From Trileptium ribeirensis (taxonomy: Eukaryota; Nematoda; Enoplea; Enoplida; Thoracostomopsidae), in contig JASANE010010197.1 of NCBI GenBank assembly GCA_030248225.1, forward strand, positions 1 through 64,000: a stretch of 64,000 nt of DNA, in the 5' to 3' direction. Made by a program: the position numbers and the translations under genes. Positions within the stretch are counted from its first letter, which is position 1; every line of letters begins with the position of its first letter. The notes under the pieces were generated by a model. That model had not been told where the DNA came from and did no database searches. It was given only the letters and a program-made list of their open reading frames with translations. This document shows positions 43,126 to 54,993 of this stretch, piece by piece.

Positions 43126-44224
43126 CGGACAACTCCATTTTCAAAGTAATATACTAAATCTCAATCATAAGACTCAGAGTATATACAAGTATTTTATCAG
43201 AAGAGCTGAAATACTTACATAATTTGCAAATCAAATTTATCAATTATGACTGAAGACTCGTATTATGTGTTCGGAATAATTTGTAATTATTTTTAATAAT
43301 TTTGCAAATTGTTTGCTTGCAGTACGCTATTTTTTGCTAAACAAAGCACTAACAGAGGTCAGATTTGCAAAAACACACGAATCAGCGTAACTAGCACTCA
43401 ATGCAGTCAAGTATATATGTATATACAACTAAATATGACATATATAACATACAATCATACATGTCAGAACGTTATAATAGTATTGCTGGTAATAAATTAC
43501 GACCAATGTAATCAAGCCTTAAACGGCTTGAGCAGATAAATTCCGGGAAACCTAGCAACCAAGGCCATGTTATGTATCTTTTTTGCTAGAATTTGGTGTG
43601 CTCTGCCGATTTTGATCAAATTTATTGCAGTTTTAATGATAAGCCATAACTTTTATTAGCTTTACTGCAACTAAATACAGCAAAAATCAATTAGATAAAA
43701 CATCAGCATATTGGTATATATAGTAATTATCAGAATCCGAACACTGGCAAATATTTCCTAACAGATATATATTATTTGTCACCGAAACGCTATACATGAT
43801 TCCGTAGCTAGTCAGTAACGTTATTTTGGAGAATGAACCTTACCAACCTTTGAGCTAATACAAATAGGAAATAGCCAAGTTATAAGTTTATTCCTAATTT
43901 AGCGATTTATAACTGCCACACACAAGCGAAGCATTACACATTCCGCGCTGCATGGTTCTAACTATCTTGCGAAACAAGCCTTTCAAACAATTTTTAAGCT
44001 AAACAGAGAAATTTACCATCATTACAAGCATAAACCGGCTGAAAACCACTAAACACATGTTAGGAACTTTCGTAGAGAACAAAATACAAGCAGATACCTC
44101 TTTGGACTGTTGTTTTATATAAACCTAGCAGGATTCAAGCATATTAAAAAGTCGGATAAACATGCAATTGGCACTATTTGACAATCCGGGTTATTATGCC
44201 GAAGCATTGTGTGTAGAGTGGTCA
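43126..44224. other. no supported gene
   Basis: A 76-codon plus-strand open frame (non-ATG start) at 43,309-43,539 has no splice or domain support. Nothing else specific. Confidence 0.45.
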
Positions 44225-44411
44225 TGATGATTGCCCGTTACACCACCCATCATCTTATCCGCCTAGACCAAAGTCTAGTACCTGTTTAACTCATAGGTGC
44301 TGCGAAGCAATTGTGGCTGAGTCCCTTGCCCAAGGAGATTAGCGCGACCACTGGATTCAAACCCCTGATTTCACGATTATGAAGCAGGCGCTCTAACCAC
44401 TCGGCCACTTC
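44225..44411 (-). mobile_element. tRNA-derived SINE
   Basis: Minus strand. A tRNA-like head (44,411-44,342) has a canonical box A, TGGCCGAGTGG (44,407-44,397), and a near-canonical box B, GGTTTGAATCC (44,363-44,353), with CAT in the anticodon-loop region. It is followed by a body starting CTAATCTCCTTGGGCAAGGG and ACTCAGCCACAATTGC, the CTTGGGCAAGG type of motif common in animal SINE bodies. The acceptor and T stems do not pair well, so this is a SINE and not a tRNA gene. The 3' end is uncertain, and no tail or target duplication is clear. Confidence 0.72.
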
Positions 44412-45034
44412 AAGCATATTACCTTCCATCTGCGCCACAGATATACTAGATGTTATGGAGTCGTTGAAGCACTTGGTAAAGAATTGCGCTTCAGGCGAAG
44501 CGAGCAAGCATTCATTTTTATGCGCACTGATAAATTTTCCCTATTAATCCGCCTCTCCAACCAATTTTTGTTTAAATCAGGAACCTTGATGATATTAGGT
44601 ACCACAAGATCTTTTGCATCAGAGATCCTATACGGGTTCTATCTATGTAACCTACCTATGGAATACGGTACATCCCCTTTAAAAATCTATATCCTCTCAC
44701 ATTTTGTAACCTGTGTATAACACGTTTCCAGCTATAACCCAAAACCAAGCTTCATATCACAAAATGTTAGGCATGTTTTGTGTTCATTTGAACGAAATCT
44801 ACAACTTGGCTGACTAAAACTTTACAAAAAATGATGTCCCTAGATTACACACTTAATATAATGGTTTGGTAGAAGCAATATGGTCGCTATAATGGTTTTG
44901 CAGGTTGCTAATATAATGAGATGATTCATCCAAAAATACATTTAATTGTATACTCGTTTTGTAATATTCACTGTATTCTGTAATATCTCTTGGCCAGAAT
45001 TAGCTCACGTATCTTGCAATATTTGGACTAAATT

Positions 45035-45105
45035 AAGCCGGCTCCAGGAGTTGAACCCCAGTTATTATATTGCTACCATACGCAAACCACTAAGCTCTAT
45101 AGAAG
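45035..45105 (-). mobile_element. tRNA-like fragment, probably a second SINE head
   Basis: Minus strand GAGCTTAGTGG (box A-like, 45,097-45,087) and GGTTCAACTCC (box B-like, 45,057-45,047) at normal spacing. The region is otherwise eroded and no SINE body is recognised. Confidence 0.38.
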
Positions 45106-45770
45106 CCATGGCTTTGTTCGATAAGGAATCTCCTAATGCGTGCAATAAGCACGAAAAAATTATTTACAAACCATGCTGAACAGTGACCTACAAATGATTA
45201 TACTTACCTTAGTTAACCTATACAATCGCGGAAAGACCCAATATAATATAAAATTATACATATAATATATAATAATGTAAAGTATATAATAATGCCGTTC
45301 AATGCGCAACCCTAGTTGACCGGTGTGTAATTATTATGGTAATAAATTTAGAATAATGAAGATACAAAACCTCATTAACATGGTGTGCATTGATCCACAA
45401 ATATAAGTCGCCGCTGTGTTCGGTCAAACTAGAGCCCAACAAGGTCTAAAATGAAAACTGCGGAACTGAATGAACATTGAAAATAGGTTTTTCGGACGAA
45501 GACGGGGAACTTCTGAAGCGGCGGGGGATAAAGGCGATTTGTGAAACTGAAGATATAAATTACGATAAATAGAAAATAGCGAATGGACGCAATATCGATT
45601 CGTTATTTATAAGTAATACTATATAGGAGTTTATTAGTGAAATAGTAAGAGATTTGTGAGGATATATCATTCACTGATTATTATTAATGACCTGGTGGTT
45701 TGCTATAACTATGTGTTCTTCGGTTTGATGGTCGTAGTAAGTTTTATTGTATATATGATCAGTGTAGTAC

Positions 45771-46380
45771 CTAGTCGGGATAAAATGTGTGAGTGATAAA
45801 CAGAATCAGCTGCTCATAACCGACTTTCCCAGCAGTATCTAACCATCGGAATCAACATAGTTGGGATAAACTGTGCGAGTGTTCTTAATCTGATGCTCAT
45901 ACCCGGCTTTTCGAACGGTATGAACGGTATCTAATCCGCGGTATCAACCTAGTCGGGATAAAATGTGCGAGTGATAAACAGAATCAGCTGCTCATAACCG
46001 GCTTTCCCAGCAGTATCTAACCATCGGAATCAACATAGTTGGGATAAACTGTGCGAGTGTTCTTAATCTGATGCTCATACCCGGCTTTTCGAACGGTATC
46101 TAATCTGCGGAATCAACCTAGTCGGGATAAAATGTGCGAGTGATAAACAGAATCAGCTGCTCATAACCGGCTTTTCCAACAGTATATAATCATAGGAATC
46201 AACATAGTTGGGATAAACTGTGCGAGTGTTCTTAAACAGAATCAGATGCTTATACCCGGCTTTTTGAACAGTATCTAATGAGCGGAATCAACGTAATTGG
46301 GATAAAATGTGCAAGTCTTGTTAAACAAAATCAGCTGCTCATAACCCGATTTTCCAACAGTATCTAATCAGCGAAATCTA
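45771..46380 (+). repeat. 85-bp tandem array with dimeric structure
   Basis: Seven-plus units begin with CTAGTCGGGATAAAATGTG or CATAGTTGGGATAAACTGTG near 45771, 45856, 45949, 46034, 46118, 46203 and 46292. Odd and even units differ consistently (CAGAATCAGCTGCTCATAAC versus CTTAATCTGATGCTCATACC), so the real repeat is a dimer of ~170 bp. Unit 2 has an 8-base internal duplication (GGTATGAACGGTAT). Confidence 0.95.
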
Positions 46381-47061
46381 ACGTTTTCCGTAGTTTTACC
46401 TTTATTTTGGAACTAATACATTCAAGCCGCGAATTAAACATTTTCATACTAAAGCTAGCACCGGTTTTGAATGAAACCTAAACATCGGTGCATGGTGTAA
46501 TTAATGCTTCGTGACATAATTATATATCTGTTTGCCTGGTGTCTTTTTGTTTGAAACGTAAAAACTGCCATTCTAACTAATTACTATATTATGCGTAATA
46601 GGTATTTTCGGTAATATCCAATTCATATATGTATATATTGGGCGAATGTTGGGCGAGGATATATTTACACTATCTTCTATCATACCTTGTTCAATAAGTC
46701 AATACAATCACGGATGATTGTTGCCGACTCAGTGTGTGGAAGTTTTATCTGCCAAAAGTCTACATCATACCATGGAACGGTATTGCACCTTACGCAGGCT
46801 GCCTTTGTTTCTACCAATAACAACCTCAAAAAGCTTAAAACAGTTTAAAAACACATAAATCCTTCAAGCCATTTGCATGTTATATGTGACATATAGTCTT
46901 GCGTGTACCGTGACACAAAATTGAGGCACTAATTACTGTTATTGCTTGTTGGAAGGCGCTTTTGATTTGCTTTAATATGTGTACAGGTGCTTGTATTATG
47001 AAAACCTCGGTCAATTACACAGGCACGTTACAAATTGTGTTTGTGTTAATTCTTTGGCAGC
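46381..47061. other. no supported gene
   Basis: AT-rich sequence between two tandem arrays; nothing recognised. Confidence 0.5.
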
Positions 47062-47297
47062 ACATCCTATAAATTCCAGTATGATCAATAATCCAAACAA
47101 CGAGTGCTTAACTCGGTCCAACATTATAAATTCCAGTATGATCAATAATCCAAACAACGAGTGCTTAACTCAGTCCAACATTATAAATTCCAGTATGATC
47201 AATAATCCAAAGAACGAGTGCTTAACTCAGTCCAACATTATAAATTCCAGTATGATCAATAATCCAAACAACGAGTGCTTAACTCAGTCCAACATCG
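47062..47297 (+). repeat. 57-bp minisatellite, 4 copies, keeping an open frame
   Basis: Units contain ATAAATTCCAGTATGATCAA, TAATCCAAACAACGAGTGCT and TAACTCAGTCCAACATT. Because 57 is a multiple of three, one plus-strand frame stays open across the array (19-residue repeat NSSMINNPNNECLTQSNII), but it starts from a non-ATG codon at 46,979 and ends soon after at 47,320. No splice site or promoter supports translation, so it is annotated as repeat. Confidence 0.93.
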
Positions 47298-49212
47298 CTT
47301 TGGAATACCACGACATCTAATCGTATTTTGAAGCTAGCCCTTAATAAAAACCACATGTTCCGCTCACCGCTTCTACGTCAGTATACAAGATGACACGTAC
47401 ATCAATTTATTCTCAAGTAGAATTAGTTGAGTAGCAAAATGCCACGAAGAACCAGAACTCAGGCAGGATCAACCATTTACGAATTTTGTAAAAGGCAAAC
47501 TACAGCCTAACATAGGGTCTATAACATGCTATTATGTGTCAATATGACATACATCCGCTTTCAATGCCTTCACATATAATACTTCCCTATTGTCAATTCT
47601 ATAGTCTGGAAGGATCATTGACCCAGGTTAGTTGGAGCGATAGGGCCCAGGCCTCCAGATTTTGGTTGCTGATTTCTATAATTTTAAGTAGGGCGTCCAA
47701 ATATAACGCCGTCCCAACGGCATTGATCATTTGTGCGTTTTCTGACGTAATCGGCTGTTTTGTCTTCAGAATGTTAGGACACAACTACAAAAGTAGAAAC
47801 TAATTAAATAAACTTCGCACTGAGATCAAAATAAAGTTCAGTTTGATTTATATTTCAAGCATATATTGTTCATTGGTCAAGTTATACATTGATTTTCCTT
47901 CGAAGTGCCGAGGAGAGATAACAACAAGCACAAACGTTGATAGAGCAACTACAGCCAGACTTGTATCACTATTACCGATAGTTAATAGTTGAAAACAAGA
48001 GAACACGAAATGGAAACAGAATTGTTGGAAATCAAGTAAAAGTCTATTTTAAGCCATGTTGTGATGCGAAAACATGGGCTACCGTTGTGAAAAGAGAAAA
48101 ACGTGTGAGATTTCCGTACAAACAAAGCTATTTTTGTTGTTGTTGGCGCAGTTGCAGCAAAAACTAAAATTATAGGGATGGAAAGAGTTTTCGGTTTATG
48201 GTCTCACGAGTAATGAAACAAACGGACATGTAAACTTAATTATTGTTTCACAAATTACTTTCAATACATCTAAACATAAAAGCAAGCAGCCCATTGACTT
48301 TGGGGAAGTCGTAGAAAATTAGTTTTGTTGTCGTGTTGGGAAATATCTAGATTGAAGAAAACAAGTTTTAACAAAAATGTCAACTAAATGCTAATCCGGC
48401 GGTGATTTTTAATGTCCTAGAGCAAAATATTGAGGTCTTTTCGGCTAGCTCCCGCTCAGACTCAACCCGAATATAGTCAAGCTGAAGTTGCCAATTTTGG
48501 TACCATTAGAGTCAGCTAAATTAACCAAAACTAATTAATATATTTAAAATATATCATATTAAAACATATTTGTGACAAAACTTTTCCGATTTTTGCGTTA
48601 CCATTAGTATATTTGTTTTTTCTCAATACGAATAAATGTATACAATTATGTACCCTTTGAATCGAACTGAGCAGCTAAGTATTGCAAAATCAGTAAATTG
48701 CCTGTAAATTGATTCACAAAAATTTTCGTAACTAGTATACTCAAGAACACATCCATCAGTGTTTTGACATCATTTGACTCGGCTTGTCAATTATACATTT
48801 AAGAGGAAAAATTTTTTGAAAGAAAACTAGCTGCAATGAAAAGTAACAGTTTGTGTCACGAGTAGGGCTCCATTGGGAACATTATTAAATACCTCAATGA
48901 CCTTTCGAGAGAATTTGGCATTACGCTATGGACCCGCTAGATCAGAGGCAAACCGCCCATTGCCGTTAACCTCTAAAGCTAAGATATGCGTCATAGCGGA
49001 ATTCCAGTTAAATAAATAATTTCTTATTAGCAAACAGAATGTGGGCGACTAAGTCTTAAAAATGCAATGATCATTCGTGAACAGGATACAACATCTTGCT
49101 ACAACATATTAGGCATTACAATAAATATTTAGTGAGAAATTTTTTTCCGAAAATGTTCGGTGCCCAAAAAGACCGCGGAAATCGGTCATATACATGGTCC
49201 AAACTAAATAAC
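47298..49212. other. non-coding DNA with foldback-arm fragments
   Basis: Pieces of the FB arm core occur near 48,490-48,530, 48,655-48,690, 48,770-48,800 and 49,150-49,185 (GAAAATGTTCGGTGCCC). A 23-residue ATG frame at 47,440 (MPRRTRTQAGSTIYEFCK...) is too short to support. No gene. Confidence 0.45.
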
Positions 49213-49897
49213 TTTTCAACCATCTCGTCGACTTGAGCCGAACGGTACCAAAATTATCCCTGCATCTTCAAAATTAACCATCTCGTCGACATGAGCAGGT
49301 TGACTGTAATTTTGACTGTAACATCTCGTCGACCATCTTTTCAACCATCTCGTCTACCTGAGCCGAACGGTACCAAAATTATCCCTGCATCTTCAAAATT
49401 AACCATCTCGTCGGTATGAGTAGGTTGACTGTAATTTTGACTGTAACATGTCGACCAATTTTTCAACCATCTCGTCGACCTGAGCCCAACGGTACCAAAA
49501 TTATCCCTGCATCTTCAAAATTCACCATCTCATCGACATGAGCAGGTTCACTGTAATTTTGACTGTAACATCTCGTCGACCATCTTTTCAACCATCTCGT
49601 CCACCCGAGCCGAACGGTACCAAAATTATCCCTGCATCTTCAAAATTCACCATCTCGTCGACATGAGCAGGTACACTGTAATTTTGACTGTAACATCTCG
49701 TCAACCATCTTTTCAACCATCTCGTCGACCTGAGCCGAACGGTACCAAAATTATCCCTGCATCTTCAAAATTCACCATCTCGTCGACATGAGCAGGTACA
49801 CTGTAATTTTGACTGTAACATCTCGTCGACCATCTTTTCAACCATCTCGTCGACCTGAGCCGAACCCTACCACAATTATACCTGTATCTTCAAAATT
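49213..49897 (+). repeat. 125-bp tandem array, ~5.5 copies, foldback-derived
   Basis: TTTTCAACCATCTCGTCGAC begins copies near 49213, 49338, 49460, 49585, 49710 and 49835. Every unit contains TGAGCCGAACGGTACCAAAA and TGCATCTTCAAAATT, the arm core of the FB foldback family, plus TGACTGTAATTTTGACTGTA. The last unit is partial and diverged. Confidence 0.95.
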
Positions 49898-50919
49898 AAC
49901 CACTTTTGGGCCGAGAAGGACTATAGGAAAACACCCTAATTATGGCCTACAAAGTCCAGAGAAATGGGTATGATAATTTATCGGCGTGTACCGTTTTTTG
50001 GCTCGTGATGACAACCGTATTAAGGTAAATTTCACTGCAGAACAGTTAATTCAGCACCTAAATAGCCTAGACAAAAAGTACTTTCCCCATGGCGTCACAC
50101 AACCACCATAGATACACGTTTATGCCAATACGTGCTCAAATATTTTAATTTTATTGGCCAAATATAGTTTAAAATATATAGGTATATAAAATAACTATAT
50201 AATTTATTGCCAATGCAAACATATCTAAATAATTTTTGACAATAGGAACACTATACTAGCTGACGGAATTGTGGAATCTTTCTGTCAGAAACTGCAAGCA
50301 ACTACCTTTCAGAACACTTCCAACAATTAGCACATCGTCTAAACTAAAGAACTTACAGAAAAATACGAATAGATAGCAAACACCGCTTATTTCAATTTTT
50401 TTATGATATTTTAATATATAATAATTATAAGCCACCTAAAGTAGCTAAATTTTTTCAATGCGTAGCGTACATAACTAATGAAGTTCTCACATACCAATTT
50501 ATTTATGGTGACTGTTGGAATCATGGGCAGTAGGGGCACGAAGGGCGTAACCCCCGTGCAGAATTCGTGCCCTCTGAAATATAAGAGAAACCGTAAAGTC
50601 CACATTTATCAGTGCAAGTTGCTTTTAAGCGGTGCCCCCGTATCACATTCTGTGCCACTCCGTAGACAAAGTTCAGGCTGTGCCCCTAGTTGGAATTATA
50701 TGAAATTTGACTTTAAACTTAATAGTTCAGTCCAGTGCCACCAGAGCCGGACTTAGTCCACGTATGCTTCCCGACCGTACCAGCACAGCTATGTTCAACA
50801 GTAATATATAAATGACACCTTTGGTGGAATGATACGTAAATGGCTCGCCCACATTCTGATTGTTATCGTTTGCTGTAAATGTTTCATGTTTACAATACTA
50901 TAACTTAACCATTTCACAA

Positions 50920-51075
50920 GGACGTCGTAAAGGGGTAAAGGCGGGGGGCCGTTCACCCACTGTTTGCTGTCAAATTTGAAAAAAATTATCTGTTGGGCTT
51001 ATAACAAAATGAATGTAAACGAGCAGCCCCCCCTCCACAACACCCAATGTTGTATAGCTTGCGACAGCTCTGCTT
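50920..51075. mobile_element. MITE family M copy, diverged
   Basis: Shares GGCTTATAACAAAATGAATG, TAAACGAGC and a right edge GCTTGCGACAGCTCTG with 60,194-60,329; left edge GGACGTCGTAAAGGGG. No clear target duplication. Confidence 0.45.
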
Positions 51076-51174
51076 TTCAGGAAACTTGTTTGACTGAATA
51101 ATTGAATATTGGTGCCAGGATATTGTTACATGTGCAACTAGCATGACTTTTCCTCTTGTTGCCTTCTCTCCTAG

Positions 51175-51258
51175 AGACCCGCTCGTGTAGAAATTCGCAA
51201 CTGCTGGGCGAAATCTGGCGGAGCACGCAAATTACAAGATGGACTCAAGTCCAACTGA
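51175..51258 (+). CDS. candidate 3' terminal coding exon
   Basis: A very good acceptor (CTTGTTGCCTTCTCTCCTAG) is followed by 27 codons and TGA. In phase 0 it reads RPARVEIRNCWAKSGGARKL and ends GLKSN, a basic, balanced peptide. A second frame stays open for about 43 codons. An AATAAA occurs about 410 bases downstream at 51,669. No upstream partner exon was found, and a MITE lies 100 bases upstream. Family not recognised. Confidence 0.28.
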   Translation, partial: RPARVEIRNCWAKSGGARKLQDGLKSN

Positions 51259-51684
51259 ACCTAAACTCCAAACCGGAATTATGTTTATCATTATCGAGTA
51301 GAAAGTAATATATATCATTCAAACCAGGGGCGCAGCAAGAGGGCCGGGGGAGAGGGCCCTACTTCTCGAGCAAGAAATGACCGCCAAACCCCAGTAAGTT
51401 TTCCGAATCCACGCCGTCCCGTTAGTGGAACCTGATATTTCAAGAGGGCTCGGATATAGACTCATATTTGAGTACCAAATTGTCCTAAAGCTTCTTATAT
51501 TTTTGATGACTCAACTACAAGGCCTGATCAGAAGCGCGAAGGTCTCCAGTCCTTTGCGCATCCCTCCTCACCAAACCTTGATTGGCTAATGGTTCCATAC
51601 ATATGAACGCGCCCGCTTCCACTTACTTCAGACCAGCGTGCCGTGCCACTGAGTCAAACACGTTGTCAAATAAATATTAATTAG

Positions 51685-52035
51685 TTAGCTAAACATAAAA
51701 ACGAGTGAAATTATGAAAATTAAATTATGAATATTGCTGTGATGAAGCTTGCTTGAGCCCACATGAAAAAAACTTGTTTGGCTATCGGGCAAGAGTATCA
51801 TGAAACTGTAAGCTTTTACACAAAACTCACGCAACATCATCGAACAATAAATAGAAAATCCAATTATAGAAATGCGTGAGGAGATAATGATAAAAAAATC
51901 TGTATTACGTATTGTATATATTATGATTGCAAAGAATGACTCAGAGAGAAAACGATTACTAAGCGGAACAACGGCGTTGAAACGAACGAACATGAACACA
52001 ACGACAACAACTACATTACATACAAAAATACCCAT
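51685..52035 (-). CDS. hypothetical 116-codon ORF
   Basis: ATG-initiated, with a hydrophobic N-terminus (MGIFVCNVVVVVVFMFVRF) that would pass as a signal anchor, then a serine/isoleucine/phenylalanine-rich body. The opposite strand is open for 98 codons across part of the same DNA (51,872-52,168), running into the satellite at 52,071. Either may be chance in AT-rich sequence. No domain recognised. Confidence 0.18.
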   Translation of the reverse strand: MGIFVCNVVVVVVFMFVRFNAVVPLSNRFLSESFFAIIIYTIRNTDFFIIISSRISIIGFSIYCSMMLREFCVKAYSFMILLPDSQTSFFHVGSSKLHHSNIHNLIFIISLVFMFS

Positions 52036-52070
52036 GGGACAGTCACAACTAAAAATAGCTTTGTTTTCGA

Positions 52071-53354
52071 AAACTCTAGCAATAACGATTGTTAAAAGAT
52101 TTTCTTTATTATTTTGTGTTTCTAATCAAGGGCATAACCTATTCGACTGTCATTCTACGTCGCTTTAAGTGATGTGTCTGAGACATTATTTTGAAAAATT
52201 CTTATTCTCGATTATGTTCTCAATTTCTAGAGAAAGGCGCTGGGTTTACACCGGTGAGACTAGTTGATAATGCAGTCATACCTCTGAAATGATAGGTCTG
52301 TGTTCGAAAACTCTAGCAATAACGATTGTTAAAAGATTTTCTTTATTTTTTTTGTGTTTCTAATCAAGGGCATAAGCTGTTCGAATGTCCTTCTACCTAG
52401 CTTTAAGTGATGTCTCTGTGAAATTATTCTGAAAAATTCTTATTCTCGATTATGTTCTCAATTTCTAGAGAAAGGCGCTGGGTTTACACCGGTGAGACTA
52501 GTTGATAATGCAGTCATACCTCTGAAATGATAGGTCTGTGTTCGAAAACTCTAGCAATAACGATTGTTAAAAGATTTTCTTTATTATTTTTTGTTTCTAA
52601 TCAAGGGCATAAGCTATTCGAATGTCCTTCTACCTAGCTTTAAGTGATGTCTCTGTGAAATTATTCTGAAAAATTCTTATTCTCGATTATGTTCTCAATT
52701 TCTAGAGAAAGGCGCTGGGTTTACACCGGTGAGACTAGTTGATAATGCAGTCATACCTCTGAAATGATAGGTCTGTGTTCGAAAACTCTAGCAATAACGA
52801 TTGTTAAAAGATTTTCTTTATTATTTTGTGTTTCTAATCAAGGGCATAAGCTATTCGAATGTCCTTCTACCTAGCTTTAAGTGATGTCTCTGTGAAATTA
52901 TTCTGAAAAATTCTTATTCTCGATTATGTTCTCAATTTCTAGAGAAAGGCGCTGGGTTTACACCGGTGAGACTAGTTGATAATGCAGCCATACCTCTGAA
53001 ATGATAGGTCTGTGTTCGAAAACTCTAGCAATAACGATTGTTAAAAGATTTTCTTTATTTTTTTGTGTTTCTAATCAAGGGCATAAGCTATTCGAATGTC
53101 CTTCTACCTAGCTTTAAGTGATGTCTCTGTGAAATTATTCTGAAAAATTCTTATTCTCGATTATGTTCTCAATTTCTAGAGAAAGGCGCTGGGTTTACAC
53201 CGGTGAGACTAGTTGATAATGCAGTCATACCTCTGAAATGATAGGTCTGTGTTCGAAAACTCTAGCAATAACGATTGTTAAAAGATTTTCTTTATTATTT
53301 TGTGTTTCTAATCAAGGGCATAAGCTATTCGACTGTCATTCTACGTCGCTTTAA
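52071..53354 (+). repeat. 237-bp satellite array, ~5.4 copies
   Basis: AAACTCTAGCAATAACGATT begins copies at 52071, 52308, 52546, 52783, 53020 and 53257 (period 237-238). Internal copies are almost identical. The first and the partial last copy share the variant GACTGTCATTCTACGTCGCT where internal copies have GAATGTCCTTCTACCTAGCT, so the edges resemble each other more than the middle. Each monomer contains TTTACACCGGTGAGACTAGT. Non-coding. Confidence 0.97.
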
Positions 53355-53642
53355 AATGCAGGCACATACTTCCTCAATGATAACAAGCATTTTCATTAAT
53401 TCGATATTATGTATAAAACCTGTTGATACATATTTGTTAAAAACTCACGACCCCTGGTTTGCAAATTTCAAAGGAAATAAACGTACCGATACTCTGATCG
53501 TTCGCATTTCGTTTATCAACACTGTCGTCTAAAGACGATTTTAGTGCTGGCTCTTCGACGATTACATGGAGCGATAATGTACTACCAGGCCAATGTTTAA
53601 TACGCATTATACACGTGAAAGTCGGATATAAGTTGCATAAAA

Positions 53643-53645
<3 letters not shown>

Positions 53646-53719
<74 letters not shown>
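53646..53719. repeat. (TA)n microsatellite
   Basis: About 37 uninterrupted TA units; length likely polymorphic or approximate in the assembly. Confidence 0.97.
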
Positions 53720-53722
<3 letters not shown>

Positions 53723-54285
53723 TTGTTTTATATATGTACACATTATAGTATATACTGCTATTATACAGTGTGCAATTTAAAGAACCACTAATAAAATATG
53801 TAATTTAGTCACAAAAGAATACAGTGAATCCCACCGCTACATTGATAATACCATAACTCTTGTGTTCCCAAATAAAGTCGGCACCTCGAATATTATATTT
53901 CTGGTTCATATTGTCATTAATTGCCTAAAATTGAAATATATATATATACACAAAAACAGGCGTGTAGCAGGGAGACGGGTTGTCCGTTAGGCAACACACC
54001 TGATTTTCTGGAGAAACTTCATAATCCTCACAGTTTTGCGTAGTGCGAGGCACCCAGGGCCGTCACCAGGAAAATAAGTTCTAAAAGTCAGACGACAATA
54101 GAAAATCGTGAATAAAATAGAACTGGTGATACATATGGTCATATATTCGTAAAACATCCTTTCAGTTACAATGGTATAATTTTCATGCTGGAAAGAGCGT
54201 GTTTTACATAGCTACTAGGTTGGCTTGTAAAAGACTCACACAAAAATTTTGAAAATAGCGATATTTACGAATATATTTATTTTAC

Positions 54286-54466
54286 CTGCATTTATGCGTC
54301 TTGCTTTAAATACTACTAATCTTGCCTTTTTTGAACCTAGAGCTAAATAGTTTCCTGTAGCACAATCTGCTAAACTGAATGTAGTAAGTATTTTTTTGCA
54401 ATAGTCCGTCCCGGCTACCAAACCCTGAGACATAGCCACTAGCGGCTCGTACAAACATACTAGCAT
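54286..54466 (-). CDS. candidate first coding exon, beta-propeller-like peptide
   Basis: Minus strand: ATG at 54,466 (G at -3), 60 open codons, then a good donor (AATGCAG|GTAAAATAA) leaving one base. The peptide includes SQGLVAGTDYCKKILTTFSL and ATGNYLALGSKKARLVVFK, whose G-x-Y-L-A-L-G-S-x-x-x-x-L-x-V-F pattern resembles a WD40-type strand pair. That is a pattern impression, not a family assignment. The leftover G plus the AT that opens the exon at 39,270 makes an Asp codon, so the two exons are phase-compatible across a 15-kb intron full of repeats. An upstream acceptor is poor, which favours a first coding exon. Beyond the donor the frame continues with I/N/F-rich noise. Confidence 0.4.
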
Positions 54467-54993
54467 AGCTTAGCTGTTTATTTTATTTACGAAGGGCCGG
54501 ATATGGCTGTGCGTTTTTGTCACGAGCCGGAATTAGCTCTGTAAGAGACTCCGGCCCTAGGTGCACACATCTTAAGGTAAATGATGCATTATACTTGTGA
54601 AAGACAGTATTTTTGTTTATTACAGTTAAATAACTTATACAAAGTGAAATGGGATACATACTTCACCTTACATTTATCGTGTCAAGTTTTCTCCCATAAC
54701 ACTGGGGAAAAAGCGTGACATAAGTAGCATAGGAGCAAATATTATGACGAAATATCAAGTGAAAGTGCAAAAATTTAATGTGAGCCTAAACTAGTGTTAA
54801 GCTTTAGACTTAATTCTAAACTTTGCCGTTAAGTTTATAGGGCAAAAATTTAAAACATCACACAAGTAAGAAACCTATAAATGATTTGGTACGAGAACCA
54901 TTTGGCTGGATCCTTAATAAATTGATTTGCTCTTAAAGTTATTATGTCGTCGTTTATTATAAAATACTAGGTTTATTATCGCAGATAGTCTGC

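Noticed and set aside
44342..44411. Functional tRNA gene
   Set aside because: Boxes A and B are present, but the acceptor and T stems do not pair and a SINE body follows directly.
53275..53532. 85-codon plus-strand frame
   Set aside because: It begins inside the 237-bp satellite and has no splice support.
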